Source: UBA5078 sp040384465
Lineage (GTDB): Bacteria; Pseudomonadota; Gammaproteobacteria; Pseudomonadales; Pseudohongiellaceae
DNA: 64,000 nucleotides
Direction: 5' to 3'
NCBI GenBank assembly: GCA_040384465.1
Contig: JAZKJF010000003.1
Coordinates: forward strand, 248,001-312,000
The notes below the pieces were generated by a model. It was not told where the DNA came from, searched no databases, and was given only the letters and a program-made list of their open reading frames with translations. A program made the position numbers and the translations under genes. This document shows positions 24,848 through 32,396 of the stretch, piece after piece (position 1 is the stretch's first letter; each line of letters starts with the position of its first letter).

Positions 24848-25579
24848 TCATTTACTATCATCCCAAAACCGCTCAACAAGAATAGAATCAACAGGCTTCC
24901 CATCGTAATGAGCCGGGATGTATTGAAGTTCTTTCATGACTCGCTTAACAATGTAGGAAGAACAATCATCACTCCTATTTGAGATGCCTTGTTCATATTT
25001 CTGAATCTCGCCTAACGAAGAGATGTGGAATATGAGCCACACATCGTAACCTTCATAACATTCCGTAGAAAGTAGATTCCATCGCCAACGCTTGCTGAGA
25101 ACGTCTACGCCCGGCTGGCTTCCAGTTCTTTTCAAAATTCTTTGAGCCGAGATATAATTTTCCCCAAACCTATCGCTGTTAATCCCATGATTAGGAAAGA
25201 GATATATAGACCCCGTGTTACCAAGACTATTAAATATTACTGAGAAATTGAACCAAACCGAAAAGCTCTTTCCGTCTTGGCGAATGGCAGGTTGAATAAT
25301 TCCCTCATTTAACGATTTTTCGAGAGCCAATACGAAACCCATATTCTCTTCATTGATATCTCGACAGTATGTCTTTCCGAAACGTCCTTCATATGACACA
25401 TAAGCTCCACAGAGTAGTCGGACCTCAATATCCTCATGAGGTCGTGGAAACCCGATCGTGCTTTGTAGTGCATTGTCACCTTTTTCAAAATATGCCGGAT
25501 TTATTAAGTTGATGCTTTCAATTGACGAGCACTTAACACAGAAACTGCTTATCAAAAAAATATTGAGAATTTTCCACAT
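24848..25579 (-). CDS. Hypothetical exported protein, probable lipoprotein
   Basis: 243 residues, not recognised. Short signal-like N-terminus MWKILNIFLISSFCVKCSSI with cysteines at the end of the hydrophobic stretch, compatible with lipid attachment but not a classical lipobox. The body contains YEGRFGKTYCRDINEENMGF and LLSTECYEGYDVWLIFHISS. It resembles pilus- or TonB-type beta-rich envelope proteins only in general composition. AT-rich island gene; downstream on its strand a short GAGAG/CTCTC hairpin precedes the PIN gene. Confidence 0.6.
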   Translation of the reverse strand: MWKILNIFLISSFCVKCSSIESINLINPAYFEKGDNALQSTIGFPRPHEDIEVRLLCGAYVSYEGRFGKTYCRDINEENMGFVLALEKSLNEGIIQPAIRQDGKSFSVWFNFSVIFNSLGNTGSIYLFPNHGINSDRFGENYISAQRILKRTGSQPGVDVLSKRWRWNLLSTECYEGYDVWLIFHISSLGEIQKYEQGISNRSDDCSSYIVKRVMKELQYIPAHYDGKPVDSILVERFWDDSK

Positions 25580-25609
25580 TGTTGTCTCTCTGCAGCGGTT
25601 ATATTTGTG

Positions 25610-26539
25610 TCAATTGATGACGCCAGTAAGCCAATGAACCACATTCAGACAGAACTGCGCGTTCTGAGTTGCATCAGGGTGATTCATTCCCATTTTCCAC
25701 TGATCTGGCCCCGCCAGCTGAGCCGTGCACATGGCAGCTTCGCCCAAAAATACGATGCGCCCTTGTCCGAACTCTCTTGCTGCTCCATGCGTCCAACCAG
25801 CCACCGAAAATGGACTGATTCTTCCTTTGTAGAAATCGGGCAGCGTTTGTTGTGAGTTGAAATATCCAATTGCCGAGGGGCCATACGTCATGAGTGGATT
25901 CCAGTCTGGTGTCACTTGTACAGGCTGCCCCGTGAAAGTGAGAATGCTATCGATCATCTCGCCAGCATTTCTCCCCTCGGTGATACTGTGTTGATGCAGA
26001 GTATTGGCAGACTTGCTAAATATGTCGTTACCATTGGTTCCGTCTGCATCCGCGTACGCGTCTGCCATCAGTATGCCTACGGTCGCGCCAAGACCAATTA
26101 CCGCTCCAGCCATTGGCGCGTGATCCGCAATCAGTAGCAGCTTCCCGCCCTGCTCGATCCAGGTAGTCAGCGCTAATATTTCACTTCTCGTGAAAGCCGG
26201 GTAATGTGGATACGACCAGTCCGAAGCATTTTCCTCGGCAATTGCGTTGGAAATTATCAGCAGTCCACACCCGGAAAGGGTGCTGCCCGTGGGATTTTCG
26301 GCAAAGCCAATTGCTGTATACCCATCCGCTCGAAGCAGGTTTGCAAAGACTTTGTACCCCCCATCAATAGTATGAAAATTATTGTGAGCCTCATCGATGC
26401 ATACAACCGGTCCCTCTCCAGAGCTGTAAGCAGGAGACTGAATATCCAGATTAAACGCATCGTCAGGGACCTGTTGAGCCATTACAGTTTTGGCCGTCAG
26501 GAGAAACGCTAGCACTGCTATCGATCTTGAAATGTTCAA
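25610..26539 (-). CDS. Periplasmic DUF4350-like (GATase1-like fold) protein
   Basis: 309 residues with a Sec signal peptide (SIAVLAFLLTAKTVMA then QQ). The mature protein has VVCIDEAHNNFHTIDGGYKV, ADGYTAIGF, LIISNAIAE, LTTWIEQGGKLLLIADHAPM and GRIVFLGEAAM, a pattern like the DUF4350/ThuA-type flavodoxin-like fold in which a loop after a central strand replaces the amidotransferase nucleophile. Function unknown. It stands alone in the AT-richer island, followed upstream by a GNAT gene remnant. Confidence 0.65.
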   Translation of the reverse strand: MNISRSIAVLAFLLTAKTVMAQQVPDDAFNLDIQSPAYSSGEGPVVCIDEAHNNFHTIDGGYKVFANLLRADGYTAIGFAENPTGSTLSGCGLLIISNAIAEENASDWSYPHYPAFTRSEILALTTWIEQGGKLLLIADHAPMAGAVIGLGATVGILMADAYADADGTNGNDIFSKSANTLHQHSITEGRNAGEMIDSILTFTGQPVQVTPDWNPLMTYGPSAIGYFNSQQTLPDFYKGRISPFSVAGWTHGAAREFGQGRIVFLGEAAMCTAQLAGPDQWKMGMNHPDATQNAQFCLNVVHWLTGVIN

Positions 26540-26600
26540 TTTATTCTCCCTGCATATTCATTGCGGCCTAAAATCCAGTTCAGTTTTTTTCGGCAGACCA

Positions 26601-26755
26601 CTACACCTGCCTCTCATAGTATTCCACTCTGCGCGAATGCCCGTTGTCTTCTACGGAAATACTCCCCTTGTGCTGAAACCCGTTCTTCGTGATGACGCGA
26701 CCAGATGCAAGGTTATCTTCCAGATGGCTGGCGTATATATTTGTTAAATATAAAG
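26601..26755 (-). pseudogene. C-terminal remnant of a RimJ/RimL-type acetyltransferase
   Basis: Directly after the YpeA-like stop codon an open minus-strand stretch reads YASHLEDNLASGRVITKNGF, continuing HKGSISVEDNGHSRRVEYYE to a stop at 26601-26603. NxASGRVxxKxGFxxxG is the hallmark C-terminal signature of GNAT N-acetyltransferases. The N-terminal two thirds of such a protein are absent and no start codon serves it. It appears to be the broken end of a second GNAT gene joined behind the intact one. Confidence 0.65.
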
Positions 26756-27172
26756 TTAATCTGGAATCAGTCTTTTTCCAATACTGACCACTTCATCTGT
26801 CTTGTACCCCAGCTTATCGTAAAAGCTCAGGACCCCATCATTTGAAGTACGGACGACAATGTTCAATTTTGGGCAGCCTTTCCCAATCAGAAGAACTTCA
26901 ATTTTTTCCATAAGCATTTTCCCGTATCCATTGCCTTGCTGCCCTGGTGAAACAGCCAGGTAATATACAGACCCTCTATGGCCATCATAGCCAGCCATCG
27001 CTGAAGCGATGATTCGATTATCCAGTTCTCCTACGAGAAATAAATCAGGTTGTACCAAGAGCTTGCGATCAATATCTTTCACCGGGTCATTCCAGGGACG
27101 AGTTAAACCGCACGCGTCCCAAAGCTGGATTACCGCTGAACTATCAACTTTTGAAAATTTACGGATATTCAT
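26756..27172 (-). CDS. GNAT N-acetyltransferase, YpeA-like
   Basis: 138 residues from ATG 27172. MNIRKFSKVDSSAVIQLWDA, LTRPWNDPVKDIDRKL, MAGYDGHRGSVYYLAVSPGQ and QGNGYGKMLMEKIE (acetyl-CoA P-loop, Q/RxxGxG/A) closely follow E. coli YpeA in order and spacing. Substrate unknown. A TTG eight codons upstream, overlapping the HAD gene stop, is a possible alternative start. Same strand as, and probably coupled to, the HAD gene. Confidence 0.87.
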   Translation of the reverse strand: MNIRKFSKVDSSAVIQLWDACGLTRPWNDPVKDIDRKLLVQPDLFLVGELDNRIIASAMAGYDGHRGSVYYLAVSPGQQGNGYGKMLMEKIEVLLIGKGCPKLNIVVRTSNDGVLSFYDKLGYKTDEVVSIGKRLIPD

Positions 27173-27192
27173 CGATACGAATGCCTCATGCC

Positions 27193-27903
27193 TCAAAAAC
27201 CAGAACGCATTAGCGCATCCGGAGCCGAATGCGGGTAGTTTTTTGATTTATCAGCGTGCTGATTCTCCCATTTAAATTCACTTAAAGAGGAGAGAATTGT
27301 ATGTCCCATGGATTTCAATTCTTTTGATGGCTCAACGAGATCTGGAACCTGCACCACATAGATTCCGGCGGCAAGTGCTGCGCGAACGCCATTCTCGGAG
27401 TCTTCGAATGCAACGCAATTCGAGGGCGCAACATTCAGCTGGGCAGCAGCTTTTAAATATATCTCAGGATCGGGCTTTCCGTTTGAAACTTGGTCATCTC
27501 CGATAATGAAATCAAAGTAATCATATAACTTGGAATTCTTTAACTTGACCTGAGCATGTTCATATGCCGTGGACGTAGCAAGAGCAATGGGGGTGCTAGA
27601 TTCGACGATATCCCTTAACAGTTCTACTGCTCCGACCTTTATAGGGATTGGATTTTCCAAGATCCTTTCCAAGTACTGTTCACTCCAGAGAGCGCTAATT
27701 TCTTCGTAAGGGAAATCCTTACCGTGACCTTCAATTAAGATGGATTTGCCCCGTGCGTGGTTAGTGCCAATACAAGCCAAATAGACATTGGGGTCGACGG
27801 CATAACCAATTAGTCGACCGGCCTCCAAGAAGCAGTTCATACACATTCGCTCTGTATCGAGCAGCAAACCATCCATGTCAAATATTGCCGCCTTGAAGAT
27901 CAT
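27193..27903 (-). CDS. HAD-superfamily phosphatase, beta-phosphoglucomutase-like
   Basis: 236 residues. HAD motif I FDMDGLLLDTERM (nucleophile Asp and acid/base Asp), motif II IALATSTAY, the motif III Lys with KPDPEIYLKAA and motif IV FEDSENGVRAALAAGI. The cap between motif I and II is the helical subclass I cap typical of beta-PGM/sugar-phosphate phosphatases. Substrate not deducible. Its 3' end abuts the YpeA-like gene. It is divergent from the HNH gene across a 311-base region that holds a long direct repeat. Confidence 0.9.
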   Translation of the reverse strand: MIFKAAIFDMDGLLLDTERMCMNCFLEAGRLIGYAVDPNVYLACIGTNHARGKSILIEGHGKDFPYEEISALWSEQYLERILENPIPIKVGAVELLRDIVESSTPIALATSTAYEHAQVKLKNSKLYDYFDFIIGDDQVSNGKPDPEIYLKAAAQLNVAPSNCVAFEDSENGVRAALAAGIYVVQVPDLVEPSKELKSMGHTILSSLSEFKWENQHADKSKNYPHSAPDALMRSGF

Positions 27904-28214
27904 TGATGAGAACCTTGATGAGGAAACGCCGCAATGGATTTGTAATCGTCAGGCTGCGTCACCTGCTTCTCACACCTATTGAGCGGAATATACCAACATC
28001 CGTCAATGTCGTGAACAAGAGAGTTTTTTCAGTACGTGCAGCAGCCGATTTAAGGCCGCAATTTCTTGATTGCCAAGTGCTGGATCAATGTTTATTCGTG
28101 AAAATATATGTGGATATTTGTCAGCTAAATCATTTAGATAGATCTATAATATGTACATATAAACAGTGCTTTTTTTGCCAGCCTTTTGCGGCCTTTCCAA
28201 GGAGGAATCGTCTC
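27904..28214. other. Intergenic region with direct repeat copy A
   Basis: 311 bases between the divergent HAD and HNH genes. It includes direct repeat copy A (27939-28023), an AT-rich segment with runs such as GATCTATAATATGTACATAT near 28140-28160 that could hold promoters, and the AAGGAGG ribosome site of the HNH gene. The frame of the HNH gene stays open leftward, but that part has no similarity to the family. Confidence 0.6.
27939..28023. repeat. 85-bp direct repeat, copy A
   Basis: Aligns without gaps to 32185-32269; by hand count 69 of 85 bases are identical, including an uninterrupted core GGAATATACCAACATCCGTC plus AAT. Same orientation. The two copies bracket about 4.2 kb carrying the HNH, outer-membrane, PrcB-like and kinase genes and the attC site. 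Confidence 0.85.
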
Positions 28215-29570
28215 ATGTCACAGCTCCCTTCTCTTGCCCTTATCCCGCAAGACAACGCCGCGCTCAGCGACGAAATTACCCGCCTCGCCGGGCACATCAA
28301 CGCCGCTCAACATCGCTTCCTTACACTGCTCGCTGCGCTCATCGAACGCGATGCGTGGGAGGGCAACGGCATCAAATCGCCAGCGCATTGGTTGAACTAC
28401 CACTGCGGCATTGATCTGGGTGCCGCGCGCGAAAAGGTGCGCGTCGCGAAGAGCCTGCAACTACTTCCGGGCATCGACGAAGCTTTTCGCTGCGGCACGA
28501 TCAGTTACTCCAAAGTGCGCGCCATGACCCGTTCCGCGACACCTGAAAATGAACAGATGTTGTTGCAGGTGGCGCTTCATGGCACCGCGCAGCACGTCGA
28601 GCAACTGGTGCGGAAATATCGGCGAGCCGAAAGCCTGACGGATAATCGTTGCGCCGAGAGCCAGTACGAAGCGCGTGAACTCTCCTGCTACTTCGATGAT
28701 GATGGCATGCTGGTGCTGCGTGGCCGAATGACACCGGAAGACGGTGCCGTCTTCATGAAAGCCGTGGAAGCGATGGTTGCTGCGCAGAATCCACCTATCA
28801 CCCAAGATGACGCTTCTGCAAGTCTCTCCGAAAAAACGTTCCCGCAGAAACGTGTCGATGCGTTGCTCGCATTGGCTGAGCAGGCGATGAGCACGATGGA
28901 AGCAGGATTGCAGCCGCTGTCGTCCGCCGAAAAATATCAGGTGGTGATTCACATCGAACATCGCAATGAACAGCACTGCTCAATCGAGAGCGGCGCTCAC
29001 CACTTGCCGCTGTCGCCAGCTTCCGCCAAGCGCCTGTGCTGCGACGCGTCATTGGTCTCAGTGTTGGAAGATTCCGGCGGCAATGTGCTGAATGTCGGCC
29101 GCAAGACCCGCACTATTCCGCCCTCAATTCGACGCGCTCTGCAGATTCGCGATCGCGGTTGCCGTTTTCCAGGCTGCTGCGAGTCTCGCTACGTGGACGC
29201 ACATCATGTGCAGCACTGGTGCGATGGCGGCGAAACGCGGCTCGATAATCTCGTGCTGCTGTGTAGGCATCACCATCGTCTGCTGCATCATGAGGGGTAC
29301 GAGATTGTGAAACATAGTAACCAGCAGTTCGAGTTTTTGACTCCGGCTGGCGGCGCGATGCCCGCAGTCCTTGTCCCGCAATTTGCAGCGGCTGAGGACA
29401 TGGCGAATGAAACCCTATCCATCGAGAAAGAGCATGACGGAATTGGTCTGGAGATTGATTCCCGCACGGCGGTGACGCGCTGGGAGGGAGAGAAGATGGA
29501 CTATGGTCTGGCGGTGGGGGCGATGTTGCGTGGGCGGATGTTGGGGTTCAATGCGGGGCGGTGGATGTAG
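28215..29570 (+). CDS. DUF222 / HNH endonuclease protein (13E12-repeat type)
   Basis: 451 residues from ATG 28215, which has AAGGAGG about ten bases upstream. The N-terminal DUF222 region includes WLNYHCGIDLGAAREKVRVA and ISYSKVRAMTRSATPENEQM. The C-terminal HNH nuclease domain has RDRGCRFPGC, YVDAHHVQHWCDGGETRLDN and LVLLCRHHHRLLHHEGYEI, with all zinc/metal and catalytic His/Asn positions. Such proteins are repeated in actinobacterial and some proteobacterial genomes, with unproved cellular role. G+C is higher than in the neighbouring island genes. Confidence 0.9.
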   Translation: MSQLPSLALIPQDNAALSDEITRLAGHINAAQHRFLTLLAALIERDAWEGNGIKSPAHWLNYHCGIDLGAAREKVRVAKSLQLLPGIDEAFRCGTISYSKVRAMTRSATPENEQMLLQVALHGTAQHVEQLVRKYRRAESLTDNRCAESQYEARELSCYFDDDGMLVLRGRMTPEDGAVFMKAVEAMVAAQNPPITQDDASASLSEKTFPQKRVDALLALAEQAMSTMEAGLQPLSSAEKYQVVIHIEHRNEQHCSIESGAHHLPLSPASAKRLCCDASLVSVLEDSGGNVLNVGRKTRTIPPSIRRALQIRDRGCRFPGCCESRYVDAHHVQHWCDGGETRLDNLVLLCRHHHRLLHHEGYEIVKHSNQQFEFLTPAGGAMPAVLVPQFAAAEDMANETLSIEKEHDGIGLEIDSRTAVTRWEGEKMDYGLAVGAMLRGRMLGFNAGRWM

Positions 29571-29694
29571 AAGTTTCGGCCCCAATACGACAATCATTTC
29601 AGTCGCAGCGGCAACCCCCGCAAGACCGAAGTCGGTTTAGACAAGTGTTTGCTTCTTTGCTTGGCTGCGGCCGATGGAGGGTCTATATGGATGC

Positions 29695-30285
29695 TTACAA
29701 CTCCCACTTCAGTGACAACACCAGCGCTGAGTTCTCGCTGTTGAAAAGTGAAGCGCCCGGAAAATCAAATTGGTAGTAGTTGTACTCCAGCTCCAATTCC
29801 AGTTGTTCGGATAATTCATAACTGGCACCAAGACCCACCAAAGCATCTGACTCACTGAAGCTCAACGTTCCAGTTTCATTCCTTCCAGTACTTCTATTGA
29901 AAAAGAAAAATGACGAATCAGCGGACCACCAAATCTGACCCGCTTTGGCAAAAAGAGCGATATTTTCAGATAGTGGGAGGTGCCCGGTCACCGCAGCGGT
30001 AACACCCGCAAGATCGAACGCGGTATAGGCTGGGGTGGGACCAGGAAATTCACCGAGGTCGTCGTAACTCAGCTCAATGCCGAGATAAGGGTTGAGTTGC
30101 CATCCGACTGCGGCTTTTAGTACGGCCGTGTTCTCTTCCGGTAGGCCGGATTGAATCCAGTTTTGGCCGACGCTTCCGCTGACGTAGATTCCTGAATCGG
30201 AATTCTGGTCTGCTGTGGCAGTGTTCGCGAGGAGTAGAACGGTTAAGGCGGAAGATACAAGCAGTTGTGACGATTTGATGTCCAT
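29695..30285 (-). CDS. Outer-membrane beta-barrel protein (OmpA/OmpW-like porin family)
   Basis: About 196 residues: signal peptide (LLVSSALTVLLLANTATA), then alternating aromatic beta strands (GIYVSGSVGQNWIQSG, PYLGIELSYDDLGEF, SDALVGLGASYELSEQLELE) ending SALVLSLKWEL with a terminal hydrophobic strand, typical of an eight-stranded barrel. ATG 30285 is better spaced from AAGGG than ATG 30294. It follows the PrcB-like gene by about 60 bases on the same strand, possibly one transcript. Confidence 0.8.
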   Translation of the reverse strand: MDIKSSQLLVSSALTVLLLANTATADQNSDSGIYVSGSVGQNWIQSGLPEENTAVLKAAVGWQLNPYLGIELSYDDLGEFPGPTPAYTAFDLAGVTAAVTGHLPLSENIALFAKAGQIWWSADSSFFFFNRSTGRNETGTLSFSESDALVGLGASYELSEQLELELEYNYYQFDFPGASLFNSENSALVLSLKWEL

Positions 30286-30346
30286 ATTATTCATCCCTTT
30301 TTGTGAATCTTATTTACGCAGTGAATTTCGGAGCCATTGTTCCTTC

Positions 30347-30823
30347 TCATTTACAAGAGAAGACTGCCTCTCTGGAATTGAGTTGCAACTTACCCTGCGG
30401 CTTCGGAATCAGAATGACCATAGTTGGATATGTTACGTTTGCCGTGACGTTACAGCTGCTATCGGCGAGTAGAACCAAGGCGCCGACATATGTAGTTGAA
30501 CCACCCCTTACATTTTCAATCATTAGAGACCGACCTGCGCCTCCTTCACCAAGACCACCAGCAATAACTGTATAAGCCCCAAAATCAAATAGCGGCGGGT
30601 TGTTTAGCTCGGATTCCGGTGCGAGATATTTTCCGGCATTTTCTTTATAGAATGCCTCCCAAGCTTCGCGATTCTCAATAACTTTTGCCCAAGTGCCATT
30701 TACTCTGACTTCAAAGGGTACATTTATCTGAGCGTAAGAAAATACATTAGCGGCCGATGCTTGAGTCGAAGCCAAACAAAGTGAGCTATATACCATTACT
30801 GCTGTGATCCAGAACTTGTACAT
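30347..30823 (-). CDS. Exported PrcB-like C-terminal domain protein
   Basis: 158 residues from ATG 30823 with signal peptide (WITAVMVYSSLCLASTQASA). The body shows FEVRVNGTWAKVIENREAWE, LFDFGAYTVIAGGLGEGGAG and YPTMVILIPKPQG, the pattern of the PrcB_C (protease complex subunit) domain that is often found alone in secreted proteins. Function of these stand-alone proteins is unknown. Immediately upstream on its strand lies the attC site region; the gene could be the body of an integron cassette. Confidence 0.65.
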   Translation of the reverse strand: MYKFWITAVMVYSSLCLASTQASAANVFSYAQINVPFEVRVNGTWAKVIENREAWEAFYKENAGKYLAPESELNNPPLFDFGAYTVIAGGLGEGGAGRSLMIENVRGGSTTYVGALVLLADSSCNVTANVTYPTMVILIPKPQGKLQLNSREAVFSCK

Positions 30824-30849
30824 ATAATTACCTAGAAATTTCACGCCGT

Positions 30850-30903
30850 GAACAACGCCGCGCGGTTCCGGCGCCGACTTAAAGGTGCATGCATGGTTAG
30901 AGA
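30850..30903 (-). repeat. Possible second, degenerate attC-like palindrome
   Basis: Next to the clear attC. It ends with GTTAGAG (R''-like) and begins GAACAACGCC, with a GC-rich imperfect hairpin core CGCCGCGCGG/CCGGCGCCG. The R'-like box is poor and pairing near the ends is weak, so this may be a decayed attC or an unrelated hairpin. Confidence 0.35.
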
Positions 30904-30911
30904 GCCTAGAA

Positions 30912-30977
30912 GCCAACGTCTGAATTAACCGAAGTGCGCGGCTTTTCGCGCAGGCCCGATTGAATGATTAGTTAGAC
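30912..30977 (-). repeat. Integron attC recombination site
   Basis: 66 bases with attC architecture. On the minus strand the outer boxes are GTCTAAC (R'', 30971-30977) and CGTTGGC (R', 30912-30918). Inner L-type arms ATTCAATCGG and GGTTAATTC pair with one or two bulges; the central stem TGCGCG/CGCGCA is closed by a GCTTTT-type loop. Order and spacing resemble the aadA-cassette attC family. The site begins just six bases after the kinase gene stop, exactly where a cassette attC sits relative to its gene. The R' core GTTGGCT deviates from GTTRRRY at one position. No integrase is in the window. Confidence 0.75.
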
Positions 30978-30982
30978 GCCTC

Positions 30983-32110
30983 TCAAAACGGAATATCATC
31001 AAACCCTCCGAATTTATGAGGCTCGTACCGATCGATAGCATCCAAACGTGACTGAATATTTGCCAAAATGATTCTTCTTTTTTCATCGCTGGATGATTTC
31101 ATCAAGGAAATAAAGTTTTTTACGCAAGCGACTTCGAAACCGTTCTTGTGATACCTAAAGCCTCCATCCAAAAAACACCGTAAAATAGGCGCACAATCGG
31201 GTGCCTCGTCTTCGAGCATGAAGTTTCGATATGTTGCTTCGAGCTTGTTAACAAGCTTTTCATGGTCTTCGACGTATTTCGTTCCGTTCTCTATTTTGGC
31301 TACATGCTCTGTTATGGCGCCGGCGAAGGCCCTATAGCTGTTAAGTTCTTGCCCGAAAAAATTTATCTCGGACAACTTATTGGAAAGCACTTCCCTCTCA
31401 ACGTCAAGGAAGCTTACAAAGCGATCTCTTGGATCAATCTGACACATTTTTCGAAGGACAGATCGATACTGAAAGTCTTCGATTGCCAAATCCTGGACTG
31501 CCTTTTCGAACATTTTCCCGACGAAGTACACTTCGGTGGCGAAATTGTAGTTTCCTTCAGCAAATTCGTTTGGCGGTTCGCACCACCAGTTTAGGCTAAT
31601 GCTCTTGTCAAAATCATCGGCGACCTCAACCCTTTTTCCGAATCCGAGGTCAATGATTTTCACAGTTCCGTCATTTGTGACCATCAGATTCATGGGCCTG
31701 ATGTCTCGATGAAGTATGTTCCTCAACTCGAGATGGCAGAATCCTTTGATTGTTTGATTGAAAATGTCAGCGAGACTACTAGGGTTGTCTCTAATGTATT
31801 CGTCTATGTCATGGCCGTCGATGTACTCCATGAGTATGTATCCGGTCAGTTTCTCAGGGTATAAGTGGTAATTGAATACCCGAACGACGTTCTGGTGATA
31901 TACGTCGTGCAGCAACTTGATTTCCCTCAAGAAATTGTCGAAAAATTCTTGTTTGTGTTCTTCGTAATACGGGGAGTATTTTTTACAAACAAATAGCTCA
32001 TCAATTACATCATCTCGGAGGAGAACGGTTTTCCCGCACGCGCCCTGACCAAGCTCTCTGACGAGAACATAGTTTCGCTTGCGCACAAATTCGATGACGT
32101 TCTCACTCAT
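30983..32110 (-). CDS. Protein kinase-like protein with helical C-terminal domain
   Basis: 375 residues. Kinase motifs: glycine loop LGQGACGKT (20-28), Lys43/44 in FVCKKYSP, alpha-C Glu63 (REIKLL), catalytic loop HRDIRPMNL (134-142) and metal motif DLG (154-156). The Lys usual in Ser/Thr kinases (HRDxKxxN) is Arg here. Residues 260-375 form a separate helical domain without recognised family. No transmembrane helix, so it is probably a soluble, stand-alone kinase. The stop is six bases from the attC site, consistent with a cassette gene. AT-rich composition. Confidence 0.85.
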   Translation of the reverse strand: MSENVIEFVRKRNYVLVRELGQGACGKTVLLRDDVIDELFVCKKYSPYYEEHKQEFFDNFLREIKLLHDVYHQNVVRVFNYHLYPEKLTGYILMEYIDGHDIDEYIRDNPSSLADIFNQTIKGFCHLELRNILHRDIRPMNLMVTNDGTVKIIDLGFGKRVEVADDFDKSISLNWWCEPPNEFAEGNYNFATEVYFVGKMFEKAVQDLAIEDFQYRSVLRKMCQIDPRDRFVSFLDVEREVLSNKLSEINFFGQELNSYRAFAGAITEHVAKIENGTKYVEDHEKLVNKLEATYRNFMLEDEAPDCAPILRCFLDGGFRYHKNGFEVACVKNFISLMKSSSDEKRRIILANIQSRLDAIDRYEPHKFGGFDDIPF

Positions 32111-32184
32111 AGCAGGCTTGTCTCATCGCTTGACGGCTAAAATTTGTACAGCGTGCACGCGTACTACACGACCACCATTGTTGA

Positions 32185-32269
32185 CTTGCAATCGCCAGGC
32201 GACATCACCCGCCTGTCGCACCTAATGAATGGAATATACCAACATCCGTCAATATCGTGAACTAGAGAA
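32185..32269. repeat. 85-bp direct repeat, copy B
   Basis: Same orientation as copy A (27939-28023) with 69 of 85 bases identical by hand count; see there. It lies between the divergent kinase and O-methyltransferase genes. A 48-codon open frame (32229-32375) runs out of it on the plus strand, but the matching frame in copy A differs after the repeat, so it is not taken as a gene. Confidence 0.85.
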
Positions 32270-32396
32270 TTTGTTCGGCGCTATGCATCCCATCAGCCGC
32301 GTTCCAGCACTATTGAGTGATCTCATCCGCACCACCTTGCACATACACTCAACTGTGACACTATCCATCAGCTAACCCATCACCCCGGAGACACTC

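Noticed and set aside
29600..29645. GTTTAGAC/GGCAACCCC palindrome as an attC
   Set aside because: Too short (about 33 bases) and the boxes do not fit GTTRRRY / RYYYAAC.
32229..32375. 48-residue open frame starting in direct repeat B
   Set aside because: Frame in repeat A diverges after the repeat; no supporting similarity.
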